This document shows, one piece after another, positions 9,925 through 23,832 of a stretch of 64,000 nucleotides of DNA. The position numbers were made by a program, and so were the translations under genes. The notes beneath the pieces were generated by a model that was not told where the DNA came from, did not search any database, and worked only from the letters and a program-made list of their open reading frames with translations. Positions within the stretch are counted from its first letter, which is position 1. Each line of letters begins with the position of its first letter. Source of the DNA: Arcuatula senhousia. Its lineage: Eukaryota; Mollusca; Bivalvia; Mytilida; Mytilidae. The stretch is taken from contig OZ020303.1 of the NCBI GenBank assembly GCA_963971305.1, positions 60,884,867 through 60,948,866 of the forward strand, given 5' to 3'.

Positions 9925-12900
9925 ATGGGCCATTTTCCTATTAAAAATCGCAAAGGAAAATGAAAAACAAAAAGGAAAATGGGTCGTTTTCCTATTCAAA
10001 ATAAAAATTTAAAATAATTCGAAAAAAAAAAATTAAAAAAAAAATTTGAAAAGGAAAATGAATAACGAAAAGGAAAACGGGCCATTTTCCTATTCAAAAT
10101 CAAAAAGGAAAATGAAAAACGAAAAGGAAAATGGGTCATTTTCCTATTCAAAATCGAAAAAAAAAAAAATCGAAAAAAAAATTTTTGAAAAAAAAAAATT
10201 TGAAAAAGTATAACGAAAAGGAAAATGGGTCATTTTCCTATTCAAAATCGAAAAGGAAAATGAAAAACGAAAAGGAAAAAGAATAACGAAAAGGAAAATG
10301 AGTCATTTTCCTATTCAAAATCGAAAAGGAAAATGAAAAACGAAAAGGAAAATGGGTCAATTTCCTATTCAAAATCGAAAAAAAAAAAAAAATCGAAAAA
10401 AAAAAGTTTTTGAAAAAAAAAAATTGAAAAGGAAAATGAATAACGAAAAGGAAAATGGGTCATTTTGCTATTCAAAATCGAAAAGGAAAATGAAAAACGA
10501 AAAGGAAAATGTATAACGAAAAGGAAAATGAGTCATTTTCCTATTCAAAATCGAAAAGGAAAATGAAAAACGAAAAGGAAAATGGGTCATTTTCCTATTC
10601 AAAATCGAAATAAAAAAAAAATTTCGAAAAAAAAAATTTTGAAAAAAAAATTGAAAAGGAAAATGAATAACGAAAAGAAAAATGGGTCATTTTCCTATTC
10701 AAAATAGAAAAGGAAAATGAAAAACGAAAAGGAAAATGAATAGCGAAAAGGAAAATGAGTCATTTTCCTATTCAAAATCGAAAAGGAAAATGAAAAACGA
10801 AAAGGAAAATGGGTCAATTTCCTATTCAAAATCGAAAAAAAAAATAATTTCGAAAAAAAAAATTTTGAAAAAAAAATTTGAAAAGGAAAATGAATAACGA
10901 AAAGGAAAATGGGTCATTTTCCTATTCAAAATCGAAAAGGAAAATGAAAAACGAAAAGGAAAATGAATAACGAAAAGGAAAATGAGTCATTTTCCTATTC
11001 AAAATCCAAAAGGAAAATGAAAAACGAAAAGGAAAATGGGTCAATTTCCTATTCAAAATCGAAAAAAAAAAATAATTTCGAAATAAAAAAATTTTGAAAA
11101 AAAAATTTGAAAAGGAAAATGAATAACGAAAAGGAAAATGGGTCATTTTCCTATTCAAAATCGAAAAGGAAAATGAAAAACGAAAAGGAAAATGAATAAC
11201 GAAAAGGAAAATGAGTCATTTTCCTATTCAAAATCGAAAAGGAAAATGAAAAACGAAAAGGAAAATGGGTCATTTTCCTATTCAAAATCGAAAAAAAAAA
11301 ATTCGAAAAAAAAATTTTTTGAAAAAAAAAATTTGAAAAGGAAAATGAATAACGAAAAGGAAAATGGGTCATTTTCCTATTTAAAATCGAAAAGGAAAAT
11401 GAAAAACGAAAAGGAAAATGAATAACGAAAAGGAAAATGAGTCATTTTCCTATTCAAAATCGAAAAGGAAAATGAAAAACGAAAAGGAAAATGGGTCATT
11501 TTCCTATTCAAAATCGAAAAGGAAAATGAAAAACGAAAAGGAAAATGAATAACGAAAAGGAAAATGAGTCATTTTCCTATTCAAAATCGAAAAGGAAAAT
11601 GAAAAACGAAAAGGAAAATGGGTCATTTTCCTATTCAAAATCGAAAAAAAAAAAAATTCGAAAAAAAAAAATTTTGAAAAAAAAATTTGAAAAGGAAAAT
11701 GAATAACGAAAAGGAAAATGGGTCATTTTCCTATTCAAAATCGAAATGGAAAATGAAAAACGAAAAGGAAAATGAATAACGAAAAGGAAAATGAGTCATT
11801 TTCCTATTCAAAATCGAAAAGGAAAATGAAAAACGAAAAGGAAAATGGGTCATTTTCCTATTCAAAATAAAAAAAAATAAAAATTTCGAAAAAAAAAATT
11901 TGAAAAAAAAATTTGAAAAGGAAAATGAATAACGAAAAGGAAAATGGGTCATTTTCCTATTCAAAATCGAAAAGGAAAATGAAAAACGAAAAGGAAAATG
12001 AATAACGAAAAGGAAAATGAGTCATTTTCCTATTCAAAATCGAAAAGGAAAATGAAAAACGAAAAGGAAAATGGGTCATTTTCCTCTTCAAAATCGAAAA
12101 AAAAAAATTTCGAAAAAAAAAATTTTTGAAAAAAAAAATTTGAAAAGGAAAATGAATAACGAAAAGGAAAATGGGTCATTTTCCTATTCAAAATCGAAAA
12201 GGAAAATGAAAAACGAAAAGGAAAATGAATAACGAAAAGGAAAATGAGTCATTTTCCTATTCAAAATCGAAAAGGAAAATGAAAAACGAAAAGGAAAATG
12301 GGTCATTTTCCTATTCAAAATCGAAAAAAAAAAATTTCGAAAAAAAAAAATTTTGAAAAAAAAAAATTTGAAAAAGTATAACGAAAAGGAAAATGGGTCA
12401 TTTTCCTATTCAAAATCGAAAAGGAAAATGAAAAACGAAAAGGAAAATGAATAACGAAAAGGAAAATGAGTCATTTTCCTATTCAAAATCGAAAAGGAAA
12501 ATGAAAAACGAAAAGGAAAATGGGTCAATTTCCTATTCAAAATCGAAAAAAAAAAAAAAAATCGAAAAAAAAAAGTTTTTGAAAAAAAAAAAATTGAAAA
12601 GGAAAATGAATAACGAAAAGGAAAATGGGTCATTTTCCTATTGAAAATCGAAAAGGAAAATGAAAAACGAAAAGGAAAATGTATAACGAAAAGGAAAATG
12701 AGTCATTTTCCTATTCAAAATCGAAAAGGAAAATGAAAAACGAAAAGGAAAATGGGTCATTTTCCTATTCAAAATAAAAAAAAATAAAAATTTCGAAAAA
12801 AAAAATTTTGAAAAAAAAAATTTGAAAAGGAAAATGAATAACGAAAAGGAAAATGGGTCATTTTCCTATTCAAAATCGAAAAGGAAAATGAAAAACGAAA

Positions 12901-15900
12901 AGGAAAATGAATAACGAAAAGGAAAATGAGTCATTTTCCTATTCAAAATCGAAAAGGAAAATGAAAAACGAAAAGGAAAATGGGTCATTTTCCTCTTCAA
13001 AATCGAAAAAAAAAAATTTCGAAAAAAAAAATTTTTGAAAAAAAAAATTTGAAAAGGAAAATGAATAACGAAAAGGAAAATGGGTCATTTTCCTATTCAA
13101 AATCGAAAAGGAAAATGAAAAACGAAAAGGAAAATGAATAACGAAAAGGAAAATGAGTCATTTTCCTATTCAAAATCGAAAAGGAAAATGAAAAACGAAA
13201 AGGAAAATGGGTCATTTTCCTATTCAAAATCGAAAAAAAAAAATTTCGAAAAAAAAAAATTTTGAAAAAAAAAAATTTGAAAAAGTATAACGAAAAGGAA
13301 AATGGGTCATTTTCCTATTCAAAATCGAAAAGGAAAATGAAAAACGAAAAGGAAAAAGAATAACGAAAAGGAAAATGAGTCATTTTCCTATTCAAAATCG
13401 AAAAGGAAAATGAAAAACGAAAAGGAAAATGGGTCAATTTCCTATTCAAAATCGAAAAAAAAAAAAAAATCGAAAAAAAAAAGTTTTTGAAAAAAAAAAA
13501 TTGAAAAGGAAAATGAATAACGAAAAGGAAAATGGGTCATTTTGCTATTCAAAATCGAAAAGGAAAATGAAAAACGAAAAGGAAAATGTATAACGAAAAG
13601 GAAAATGAGTCATTTTCCTATTCAAAATCGAAAAGGAAAATGAAAAACGAAAAGGAAAATGGGTCATTTTCCTATTCAAAATCGAAATAAAAAAAAATTT
13701 CGAAAAAAAAAAATTTTGAAAAAAAAATTGAAAAGGAAAATGAATAACGAAAAGAAAAATGGGTCATTTTCCTATTCAAAATAGAAAAGGAAAATGAAAA
13801 ACGAAAAGGAAAATGAATAGCGAAAAGGAAAATGAGTCATTTTCCTATTCAAAATCGAAAAGGAAAATGAAAAACGAAAAGGAAAATGGGTCAATTTCCT
13901 ATTCAAAATCGAAAAAAAAAATAATTTCGAAAAAAAAAATTTTGAAAAAAAAATTTGAAAAGGAAAATGAATAACGAAAAGGAAAATGGGTCATTTTCCT
14001 ATTCAAAATCGAAAAGGAAAACGAAAAACGAAAAGGAAAATGAATAACGAAAAGGAAAATGAGTCATTTTCCTATTCAAAATCCAAAAGGAAAATGAAAA
14101 ACGAAAAGGAAAATGGGTCAATTTCCTATTCAAAATCGAAAAAAAAAAATAATTTCGAAATAAAAAAATTTTGAAAAAAAAATTTGAAAAGGAAAATGAA
14201 TAACGAAAAGGAAAATGGGTCATTTTCCTATTCAAAATCGAAAAGGAAAATGAAAAACGAAAAGGAAAATGAATAACGAAAAGGAAAATGAGTCATTTTC
14301 CTATTCAAAATCGAAAAGGAAAATGAAAAACGAAAAGGAAAATGGGTCATTTTCCTATTCAAAATCGAAAAAAAAAAAATTCGAAAAAAAAAATTTTTGA
14401 AAAAAAAAATTTGAAAAGGAAAATGAATAACGAAAAGGAAAATGGGTCATTTTCCTATTTAAAATCGAAAAGGAAAATGAAAAACGAAAAGGAAAATGAA
14501 AAACGAAAAGGAAAATGAATAACGAAAAGGAAAATGGGTCATTTTCCTATTCAAAATCGAAAAAAAAAAATTTCGAAAAAAAAAAATTTTGAAAAAAAAA
14601 AATTTGAAAAAGTATAACGAAAAGGAAAATGGGTCATTTTCCTATTCAAAATCGAAAAGGAAAATGAAAAACGAAAAGGAAAATGAATAACGAAAAGGAA
14701 AATGAGTCATTTTCCTATTCAAAATCGAAAAGGAAAATGAAAAACGAAAAGGAAAATGGGTCAATTTCCTATTCAAAATCGAAAAAAAAAAAAAAAAATC
14801 GAAAAAAAAAAGTTTTTGAAAAAAAAAAAATTGAAAAGGAAAATGAATAACGAAAAGGAAAATGGGTCATTTTCCTATTGAAAATCGAAAAGGAAAATGA
14901 AAAACGAAAAGGAAAATGTATAACGAAAAGGAAAATGAGTCATTTTCCTATTCAAAATCGAAAAGGAAAATGAAAAACGAAAAGGAAAATGGGTCATTTT
15001 GCTATTCAAAATCGAAAAGGAAAATGAAAAACGAAAAGGAAAATGTATAACGAAAAGGAAAATGAGTCATTTTCCTATTCAAAATCGAAAAGGAAAATGA
15101 AAAACGAAAAGGAAAATGGGTCATTTTCCTATTCAAAATCGAAATAAAAAAAAATTTCGAAAAAAAAAAATTTTGAAAAAAAAATTGAAAAGGAAAATGA
15201 ATAACGAAAAGAAAAATGGGTCATTTTCCTATTCAAAATAGAAAAGGAAAATGAAAAACGAAAAGGAAAATGAATAGCGAAAAGGAAAATGAGTCATTTT
15301 CCTATTCAAAATCGAAAAGGAAAATGAAAAACGAAAAGGAAAATGGGTCAATTTCCTATTCAAAATCGAAAAAAAAAATAATTTCGAAAAAAAAAATTTT
15401 GAAAAAAAAATTTGAAAAGGAAAATGAATAACGAAAAGGAAAATGGGTCATTTTCCTATTCAAAATCGAAAAGGAAAACGAAAAACGAAAAGGAAAATGA
15501 ATAACGAAAAGGAAAATGAGTCATTTTCCTATTCAAAATCCAAAAGGAAAATGAAAAACGAAAAGGAAAATGGGTCAATTTCCTATTCAAAATCGAAAAA
15601 AAAAAATAATTTCGAAATAAAAAAATTTTGAAAAAAAAATTTGAAAAGGAAAATGAATAACGAAAAGGAAAATGGGTCATTTTCCTATTCAAAATCGAAA
15701 AGGAAAATGAAAAACGAAAAGGAAGATGAATAACGAAAAGGAAAATGAGTCATTTTCCTATTCAAAATCGAAAAGGAAAATGAAAAACGAAAAGGAAAAT
15801 GGGTCATTTTCCTATTCAAAATCGAAAAAAAAAAAATTCGAAAAAAAAAATTTTTGAAAAAAAAAATTTGAAAAGGAAAATGAATAACGAAAAGGAAAAT

Positions 15901-18900
15901 GGGTCATTTTCCTATTTAAAATCGAAAAGGAAAATGAAAAACGAAAAGGAAAATGAAAAACGAAAAGGAAAATGAATAACGAAAAGGAAAATGGGTCATT
16001 TTCCTATTCAAAATCGAAAAAAAAAAATTTCGAAAAAAAAAAATTTTGAAAAAAAAAAATTTGAAAAAGTATAACGAAAAGGAAAATGGGTCATTTTCCT
16101 ATTCAAAATCGAAAAGGAAAATGAAAAACGAAAAGGAAAATGAATAACGAAAAGGAAAATGAGTCATTTTCCTATTCAAAATCGAAAAGGAAAATGAAAA
16201 ACGAAAAGGAAAATGGGTCAATTTCCTATTCAAAATCGAAAAAAAAAAAAAAAAATCGAAAAAAAAAAGTTTTTGAAAAAAAAAAAATTGAAAAGGAAAA
16301 TGAATAACGAAAAGGAAAATGGGTCATTTTCCTATTGAAAATCGAAAAGGAAAATGAAAAACGAAAAGGAAAATGTATAACGAAAAGGAAAATGAGTCAT
16401 TTTCCTATTCAAAATCGAAAAGGAAAATGAAAAACGAAAAGGAAAATGGGTCATTTTCCTATTCAAAATAAAAAAAAATAAAAATTTCGAAAAAAAAAAA
16501 TTTGAAAAAAAAAATTTGAAAAGGAAAATGAATAACGAAAAGGAAAATGGGTCATTTTCCTATTCAAAATCGAAAAGGAAAATGAAAAACGAAAAGGAAA
16601 ATGAATAACGAAAAGGAAAATGAGTCATTTTCCTATTCAAAATCGAAAAGGAAAATGAAAAACGAAAAGGAAAATGGGTCATTTTCCTCTTCAAAATCGA
16701 AAAAAAAAAATTTCGAAAAAAAAAATTTTTGAAAAAAAAAATTTGAAAAGGAAAATGAATAACGAAAAGGAAAATGGGTCATTTTCCTATTCAAAATCGA
16801 AAAGGAAAATGAAAAACGAAAAGGAAAATGAATAACGAAAAGGAAAATGAGTCATTTTCCTATTCAAAATCGAAAAGGAAAATGAAAAACGAAAAGGAAA
16901 ATGGGTCATTTTCCTATTCAAAATCGAAAAAAAAAAATTTCGAAAAAAAAAAATTTTGAAAAAAAAAAATTTGAAAAAGTATAACGAAAAGGAAAATGGG
17001 TCATTTTCCTCTTCAAAATCGAAAAAAAAAAAAATCGAAAAAAAAAAGTTTTTGAAAAAAAAAAAATTGAAAAGGAAAATGAATAACGAAAAGGAAAATG
17101 GGTCATTTTCCTATTGAAAATCGAAAAGGAAAATGAAAAACGAAAAGGAAAATGTATAACGAAAAGGAAAATGAGTCATTTTCCTATTCAAAATCGAAAA
17201 GGAAAATGAAAAACGAAAAGGAAAATGGGTCATTTTCCTATTCAAAATCGAAATAAAAAAAAAATTTCGAAAAAAAAAAATTTTGAAAAAAAAATTGAAA
17301 AGGAAAATGAATAACGAAAAGAAAAATGGGTCATTTTCCTATTCAAAATAGAAAAGGAAAATGAAAAACGAAAAGGAAAATGAATAGCGAAAAGGAAAAT
17401 GAGTCATTTTCCTATTCAAAATCGAAAAGGAAAATGAAAAACGAAAAGGAAAATGGGTCAATTTCCTATTCAAAATCGAAAAAAAAAATAATTTCGAAAA
17501 AAAAAATTTTGAAAAAAAAATTTGAAAAGGAAAATGAATAACGAAAAGGAAAATGGGTCATTTTCCTATTCAAAATCGAAAAGGAAAATGAAAAACGAAA
17601 AGGAAAATGAATAACGAAAAGGAAAATGAGTCATTTTCCTATTCAAAATCCAAAAGGAAAATGAAAAACGAAAAGGAAAATGGGTCAATTTCCTATTCAA
17701 AATCGAAAAAAAAAATAATTTCGAAATAAAAAAATTTTGACAAAAAAATTTGAAAAGGAAAATGAATAACGAAAAGGAAAATGGGTCATTTTCCTATTAA
17801 AAATCGAAAAGGAAAATGAAAAACGAAAAGGAAAATGAATAACGAAAAGGAAAATGAGTCATTTTCCTATTCAAAATCGAAAAGGAAAATGAAAAACGAA
17901 AAGGAAAATGGGTCATTTTCCTATTCAAAATCGAAAAAAAAAAAATTCGAAAAAAAAATTTTTTGAAAAAAAAAATTTGAAAAGGAAAATGAATAACGAA
18001 AAGGAAAATGGGTCATTTTCCTATTTAAAATCGAAAAGGAAAATGAAAAACGAAAAGGAAAATGAATAACGAAAAGGAAAATGAGTCATTTTCCTATTCA
18101 AAATCGAAAAGGAAAATGAAAAACGAAAAGGAAAATGGGTCATTTTCCTATTCAAAATCGAAAAGGAAAATGAAAAACGAAAAGGAAAATGAATAACGAA
18201 AAGGAAAATGAGTCATTTTCCTTTTCAAAATCGAAAAGGAAAATGAAAAACGAAAAGGAAAATGGGTCATTTTCCTATTCAAAATCGAAAAAAAAAAAAA
18301 ATTTCGAAAAAAAAAAATTTGAAAAAAAAAATTTGAAAAGGAAAATGAATAACGAATAGGAAAATGGGTCATTTTCCTATTCAAAATCGAAAAGGAAAAT
18401 GAAAAACGAAAAGGAAAATGAATAACGAAAAGGAAAATGAGTCATTTTCCTATTCAAAATCGAAAAGGAAAATGAAAAACGAAAAGGAAAATGGGTCATT
18501 TTCCTATTCAAAATCGAAAAAAAAAAAATTTCGAAAAAAAAAATTTTTGAAAAAAAAAATTGAAAAGGAAAATGAATAACGAAAAGGAAAATGGGTCATT
18601 TTCCTATTCAAAATCGAAAAGGAAAATGAAAAACGAAAAGGAAAATGAATAACGAAAAGGAAAATGAGTCATTTTCCTATTCAAAATCGAAAAGGAAAAT
18701 GAAAAACGAAAAGGAAAATGGGTCATTTTCCTATTCAAAATCGAAAAAAAAAAAATTTCGAAAAAAAAAAATTTTGAAAAAAAAATTTGAAAAGGAAAAT
18801 GAATAACGAAAAGGAAAATGGGTCATTTTCCTATTCAAAATCGAAATGGAAAATGAAAAACGAAAAGGAAAATGAATAACGAAAAGGAAAATGAGTCATT

Positions 18901-21900
18901 TTCCTATTCAAAATCGAAAAGGAAAATGAAAAACGAAAAGGAAAATGGGTCATTTTCCTATTCAAAATAAAAAAAAATAAAAATTTCGAAAAAAAAAATT
19001 TTGAAAAAAAAAATTTGAAAAGGAAAATGAATAACGAAAAGGAAAATGGGTCATTTTCCTATTCAAAATCGAAAAGGAAAATGAAAAACGAAAAGGAAAA
19101 TGAATAACGAAAAGGAAAATGAGTCATTTTCCTATTCAAAATCGAAAAGGAAAATGAAAAACGAAAAGGAAAATGGGTCATTTTCCTCTTCAAAATCGAA
19201 AAAAAAAAATTTCGAAAAAAAAAATTTTTGAAAAAAAAAATTTGAAAAGGAAAATGAATAACGAAAAGGAAAATGGGTCATTTTCCTATTCAAAATCGAA
19301 AAGGAAAATGAAAAACGAAAAGGAAAATGAATAACGAAAAGGAAAATGAGTCATTTTCCTATTCAAAATCGAAAAGGAAAATGAAAAACGAAAAGGAAAA
19401 TGGGTCATTTTCCTATTCAAAATCGAAAAAAAAAAATTTCGAAAAAAAAAAATTTTGAAAAAAAAAATTTGAAAAGGAAAATGAATAACGAAAAGGAAAA
19501 TGAGTCATTTTCCTATTCAAAATCGAAAAGGAAAATGAAAAACGAAAAGGAAAATGAATAACGAAAAGGAAAATGAGTCATTTTCCTATTCAAAATCGAA
19601 AAGGAAAATGAAAAACGAAAAGGAAAATGGGTCATTTTCCTATTCAAAATAAAAAAAAATAAAAATTTCGAAAAAAAAAATTTTGAAAAAAAAAATTTGA
19701 AAAGGAAAATGAATAACGAAAAATCGAAAAGGAAAATGAAAAACGAAAAGGAAAATGAATAACGAAAAGGAAAATGAGTCATTTTCCTATTCAAAATCGA
19801 AAAGGAAAGTGAAAAACGAAAAGGAAAATGGGTCATTTTCCTCTTCAAAATCGAAAAAAAAAAATTTCGAAAAAAAAAATTTTTGAAAAAAAAAAATTTG
19901 AAATGGAAAATGAATAACGAAAAGGAAAATGGGTCATTTTCCTCTTCAAAATCGAAAAAAAAAAATTTCGAAAAAAAAAATTTTTGAAAAAAAAAATTTG
20001 AAATGGAAAATGAATAACGAAAAGGAAAATGGGTCATTTTCCTATTCAAAATCGAAATGGAAAATGAAAAACGAAAAGGAAAATGAATAACGAAAAGGAA
20101 AATGAGTCATTTTCCTATTCAAAATCGAAAAGGAAAATGAAAAACGAAAAGGAAAATGGGTCATTTTCCTATTCAAAATAAAAAAAAATAAAAATTTCGA
20201 AAAAAAAAAATTTGAAAAAAAAAATTTGAAAAGGAAAATGAATAACGAAAAGGAAAATGGGTCATTTTCCTATTCAAAATCGAAAAGGAAAATGAAAAAC
20301 GAAAAGGAAAATGAATAACGAAAAGGAAAATGAGTCATTTTCCTATTCAAAATCGAAAAGGAAAATGAAAAACGAAAAGGAAAATGGGTCATTTTCCTCT
20401 TCAAAATCGAAAAAAAAAAATTTCGAAAAAAAAAATTTTTGAAAAAAAAAATTTGAAAAGGAAAATGAATAACGAAAAGGAAAATGGGTCATTTTCCTAT
20501 TCAAAATCGAAAAGGAAAATGAAAAACGAAAAGGAAAATGAATAACGAAAAGGAAAATGAGTCATTTTCCTATTCAAAATCGAAAAGGAAAATGAAAAAC
20601 GAAAAGGAAAATGGGTCATTTTCCTATTCAAAATCGAAAAAAAAAAATTTCGAAAAAAAAAAATTTTGAAAAAAAAAATTTGAAAAGGAAAATGAATAAC
20701 GAATAGGAAAATGAGTCATTTTCCTATTCAAAATCGAAAAGGAAAATGAAAAACGAAAAGGAAAATGAATAACGAAAAGGAAAATGAGTCATTTTCCTAT
20801 TCAAAATCGAAAAGGAAAATGAAAAACGAAAAGGAAAATGGGTCATTTTCCTATTCAAAATAAAAAAAAATAAAAATTTCGAAAAAAAAAAATTTTGAAA
20901 AAAAAATTTGAAAAGGAAAATGAATAACGAAAAGGAAAATGGGTCATTTTCCTATTCAAAATCGAAATGGAAAATGAAAAACGAAAAGGAAAATGAATAA
21001 CGAAAAGGAAAATGAGTCATTTTCCTATTCAAAATCGAAAAGGAAAATGAAAAACGAAAAGGAAAATGGGTCATTTTCCTATTCAAAATAAAAAAAAATA
21101 AAAATTTCGAAAAAAAAAAATTTGAAAAAAAAAATTTGAAAAGGAAAATGAATAACGAAAAGGAAAATGGGTCATTTTCCTATTCAAAATCGAAAAGGAA
21201 AATGAAAAACGAAAAGGAAAATGAATAACGAAAAGGAAAATGAGTCATTTTCCTATTCAAAATCGAAAAGGAAAATGAAAAACGAAAAGGAAAATGGGTC
21301 ATTTTCCTCTTCAAAATCGAAAAAAAAAAATTTCGAAAAAAAAAATTTTTGAAAAAAAAAATTTGAAAAGGAAAATGAATAACGAAAAGGAAAATGGGTC
21401 ATTTTCCTATTCAAAATCGAAAAGGAAAATGAAAAACGAAAAGGAAAATGAATAACGAAAAGGAAAATGAGTCATTTTCCTATTCAAAATCGAAAAGGAA
21501 AATGAAAAACGAAAAGGAAAATGGGTCATTTTCCTATTCAAAATCGAAAAAAAAAAATTTCGAAAAAAAAAAATTTTGAAAAAAAAAATTTGAAAAGGAA
21601 AATGAATAACGAAAAGGAAAATGAGTCATTTTCCTATTCAAAATCGAAAAGGAAAATGAAAAACGAAAAGGAAAATGAATAACGAAAAGGAAAATGAGTC
21701 ATTTTCCTATTCAAAATCGAAAAGGAAAATGAAAAACGAAAAGGAAAATGGGTCATTTTCCTATTCAAAATAAAAAAAAATAAAAATTTCGAAAAAAAAA
21801 ATTTTGAAAAAAAAAATTTGAAAAGGAAAATGAATAACGAAAAATCGAAAAGGAAAATGAAAAACGAAAAGGAAAATGAATAACGAAAAGGAAAATGAGT

Positions 21901-23823
21901 CATTTTCCTATTCAAAATCGAAAAGGAAAGTGAAAAACGAAAAGGAAAATGGGTCATTTTCCTCTTCAAAATCGAAAAAAAAAAATTTCGAAAAAAAAAA
22001 TTTTTGAAAAAAAAAAATTTGAAATGGAAAATGAATAACGAAAAGGAAAATGGGTCATTTTCCTCTTCAAAATCGAAAAAAAAAAATTTCGAAAAAAAAA
22101 ATTTTTGAAAAAAAAAATTTGAAATGGAAAATGAATAACGAAAAGGAAAATGGGTCATTTTCCTATTCAAAATCGAAATGGAAAATGAAAAACGAAAAGG
22201 AAAATGAATAACGAAAAGGAAAATGAGTCATTTTCCTATTCAAAATCGAAAAGGAAAATGAAAAACGAAAAGGAAAATGGGTCATTTTCCTATTCAAAAT
22301 AAAAAAAAATAAAAATTTCGAAAAAAAAAAATTTGAAAAAAAAAATTTGAAAAGGAAAATGAATAACGAAAAGGAAAATGGGTCATTTTCCTATTCAAAA
22401 TCGAAAAGGAAAATGAAAAACGAAAAGGAAAATGAATAACGAAAAGGAAAATGAGTCATTTTCCTATTCAAAATCGAAAAGGAAAATGAAAAACGAAAAG
22501 GAAAATGGGTCATTTTCCTCTTCAAAATCGAAAAAAAAAAATTTCGAAAAAAAAAATTTTTGAAAAAAAAAATTTGAAAAGGAAAATGAATAACGAAAAG
22601 GAAAATGGGTCATTTTCCTATTCAAAATCGAAAAGGAAAATGAAAAACGAAAAGGAAAATGAATAACGAAAAGGAAAATGAGTCATTTTCCTATTCAAAA
22701 TCGAAAAGGAAAATGAAAAACGAAAAGGAAAATGGGTCATTTTCCTATTCAAAATCGAAAAAAAAAAATTTCGAAAAAAAAAAATTTTGAAAAAAAAAAT
22801 TTGAAAAGGAAAATGAATAACGAATAGGAAAATGAGTCATTTTCCTATTCAAAATCGAAAAGGAAAATGAAAAACGAAAAGGAAAATGAATAACGAAAAG
22901 GAAAATGAGTCATTTTCCTATTCAAAATCGAAAAGGAAAATGAAAAACGAAAAGGAAAATGGGTCATTTTCCTATTCAAAATAAAAAAAAATAAAAATTT
23001 CGAAAAAAAAAATTTTGAAAAAAAAAATTTGAAAAGGAAAATGAATAACGAAAAATCGAAAAGGAAAATGAAAAACGAAAAGGAAAATGAATAACGAAAA
23101 GGAAAATGAGTCATTTTCCTATTCAAAATCGAAAAGGAAAGTGAAAAACGAAAAGGAAAATGGGTCATTTTCCTCTTCAAAATCGAAAAAAAAAAATTTC
23201 GAAAAAAAAAATTTTTGAAAAAAAAAAAATTGAAATGGAAAATGAATAACGAAAAGGAAAATGGGTCATTTTCCTCTTCAAAATCGAAAAAAAAAAATTT
23301 CGAAAAAAAAAATTTTTGAAAAAAAAAATTTGAAATGGAAAATGAATAACGAAAAGGAAAATGGGTCATTTTCCTATTCAAAATCGAAAAGGAAAATGAA
23401 AAACGAAAAGGAAAATGAAAAACGAAAAGGAAAATGAATAACGAAAAGGAAAATGAGTCATTTTCCTATTCAAAATCGAAAAGGAAAATGAAAAACGAAA
23501 AGGAAAATGGGTCATTTTCCTATTCAAAATCGAAAAAAAAAAAAAATTCGAAAAAAAAAAATTAAAAAAAAAAAATTTGAAAAGGAAAATGAATAACGAA
23601 AAGGAAAATGAGTCATTTTCCTATTCAAAATCGAAAAGGAAAATGAAAAACGAAAAGGAAAATGAATAACGAAAAGGAAAATGAGTCATTTTCCTATTCA
23701 AAATCGAAAAGGAAAATGAAAAACGAAAAGGAAAATGGGTCATTTTCCAATTCAAAATCGAAAAAAAAAAATTTTGAAAAAAAAAATTTGAAAAACGAAA
23801 AACGAAAAACGAAAAGGAAAATC
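9925..23823. repeat. 14-kb A-rich satellite of GGAAAATG/CATTTTCC hairpin modules
   Basis: The array is built from AACGAAAAGGAAAATG blocks alternating with TCATTTTCCTATTCAAAATC. Each TCATTTTCCT is followed by AGGAAAATGA, giving a 10-bp hairpin stem. Three such modules, then poly-A tracts of the form AAAATTTCG and AAATTTTG, make a unit of about 227 bp (for example 11106 to 11333 and 11912 to 12139). Larger blocks recur at exact offsets. A module at 10922 returns at 13999 and 15456. One at 19513 returns at 21634 and 22845 (2121 and 1211 bp). Half of the junctions read GGAAAATGAGTCATTTTCC, a palindrome around a TGAGTCA core; the others have TGGGTCA. Long minus-strand frames rich in F and S are products of the repeat, not genes. 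Confidence 0.95.
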
Positions 23824-23832
23824 ACTTGTGTT

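Noticed and set aside
10922..23381. Minus-strand open frames up to 178 codons rich in F, S and R in the A-rich satellite
   Set aside because: They repeat with the satellite, have no varied composition, start and stop at repeat edges and change frame between units. They are products of A-rich DNA.
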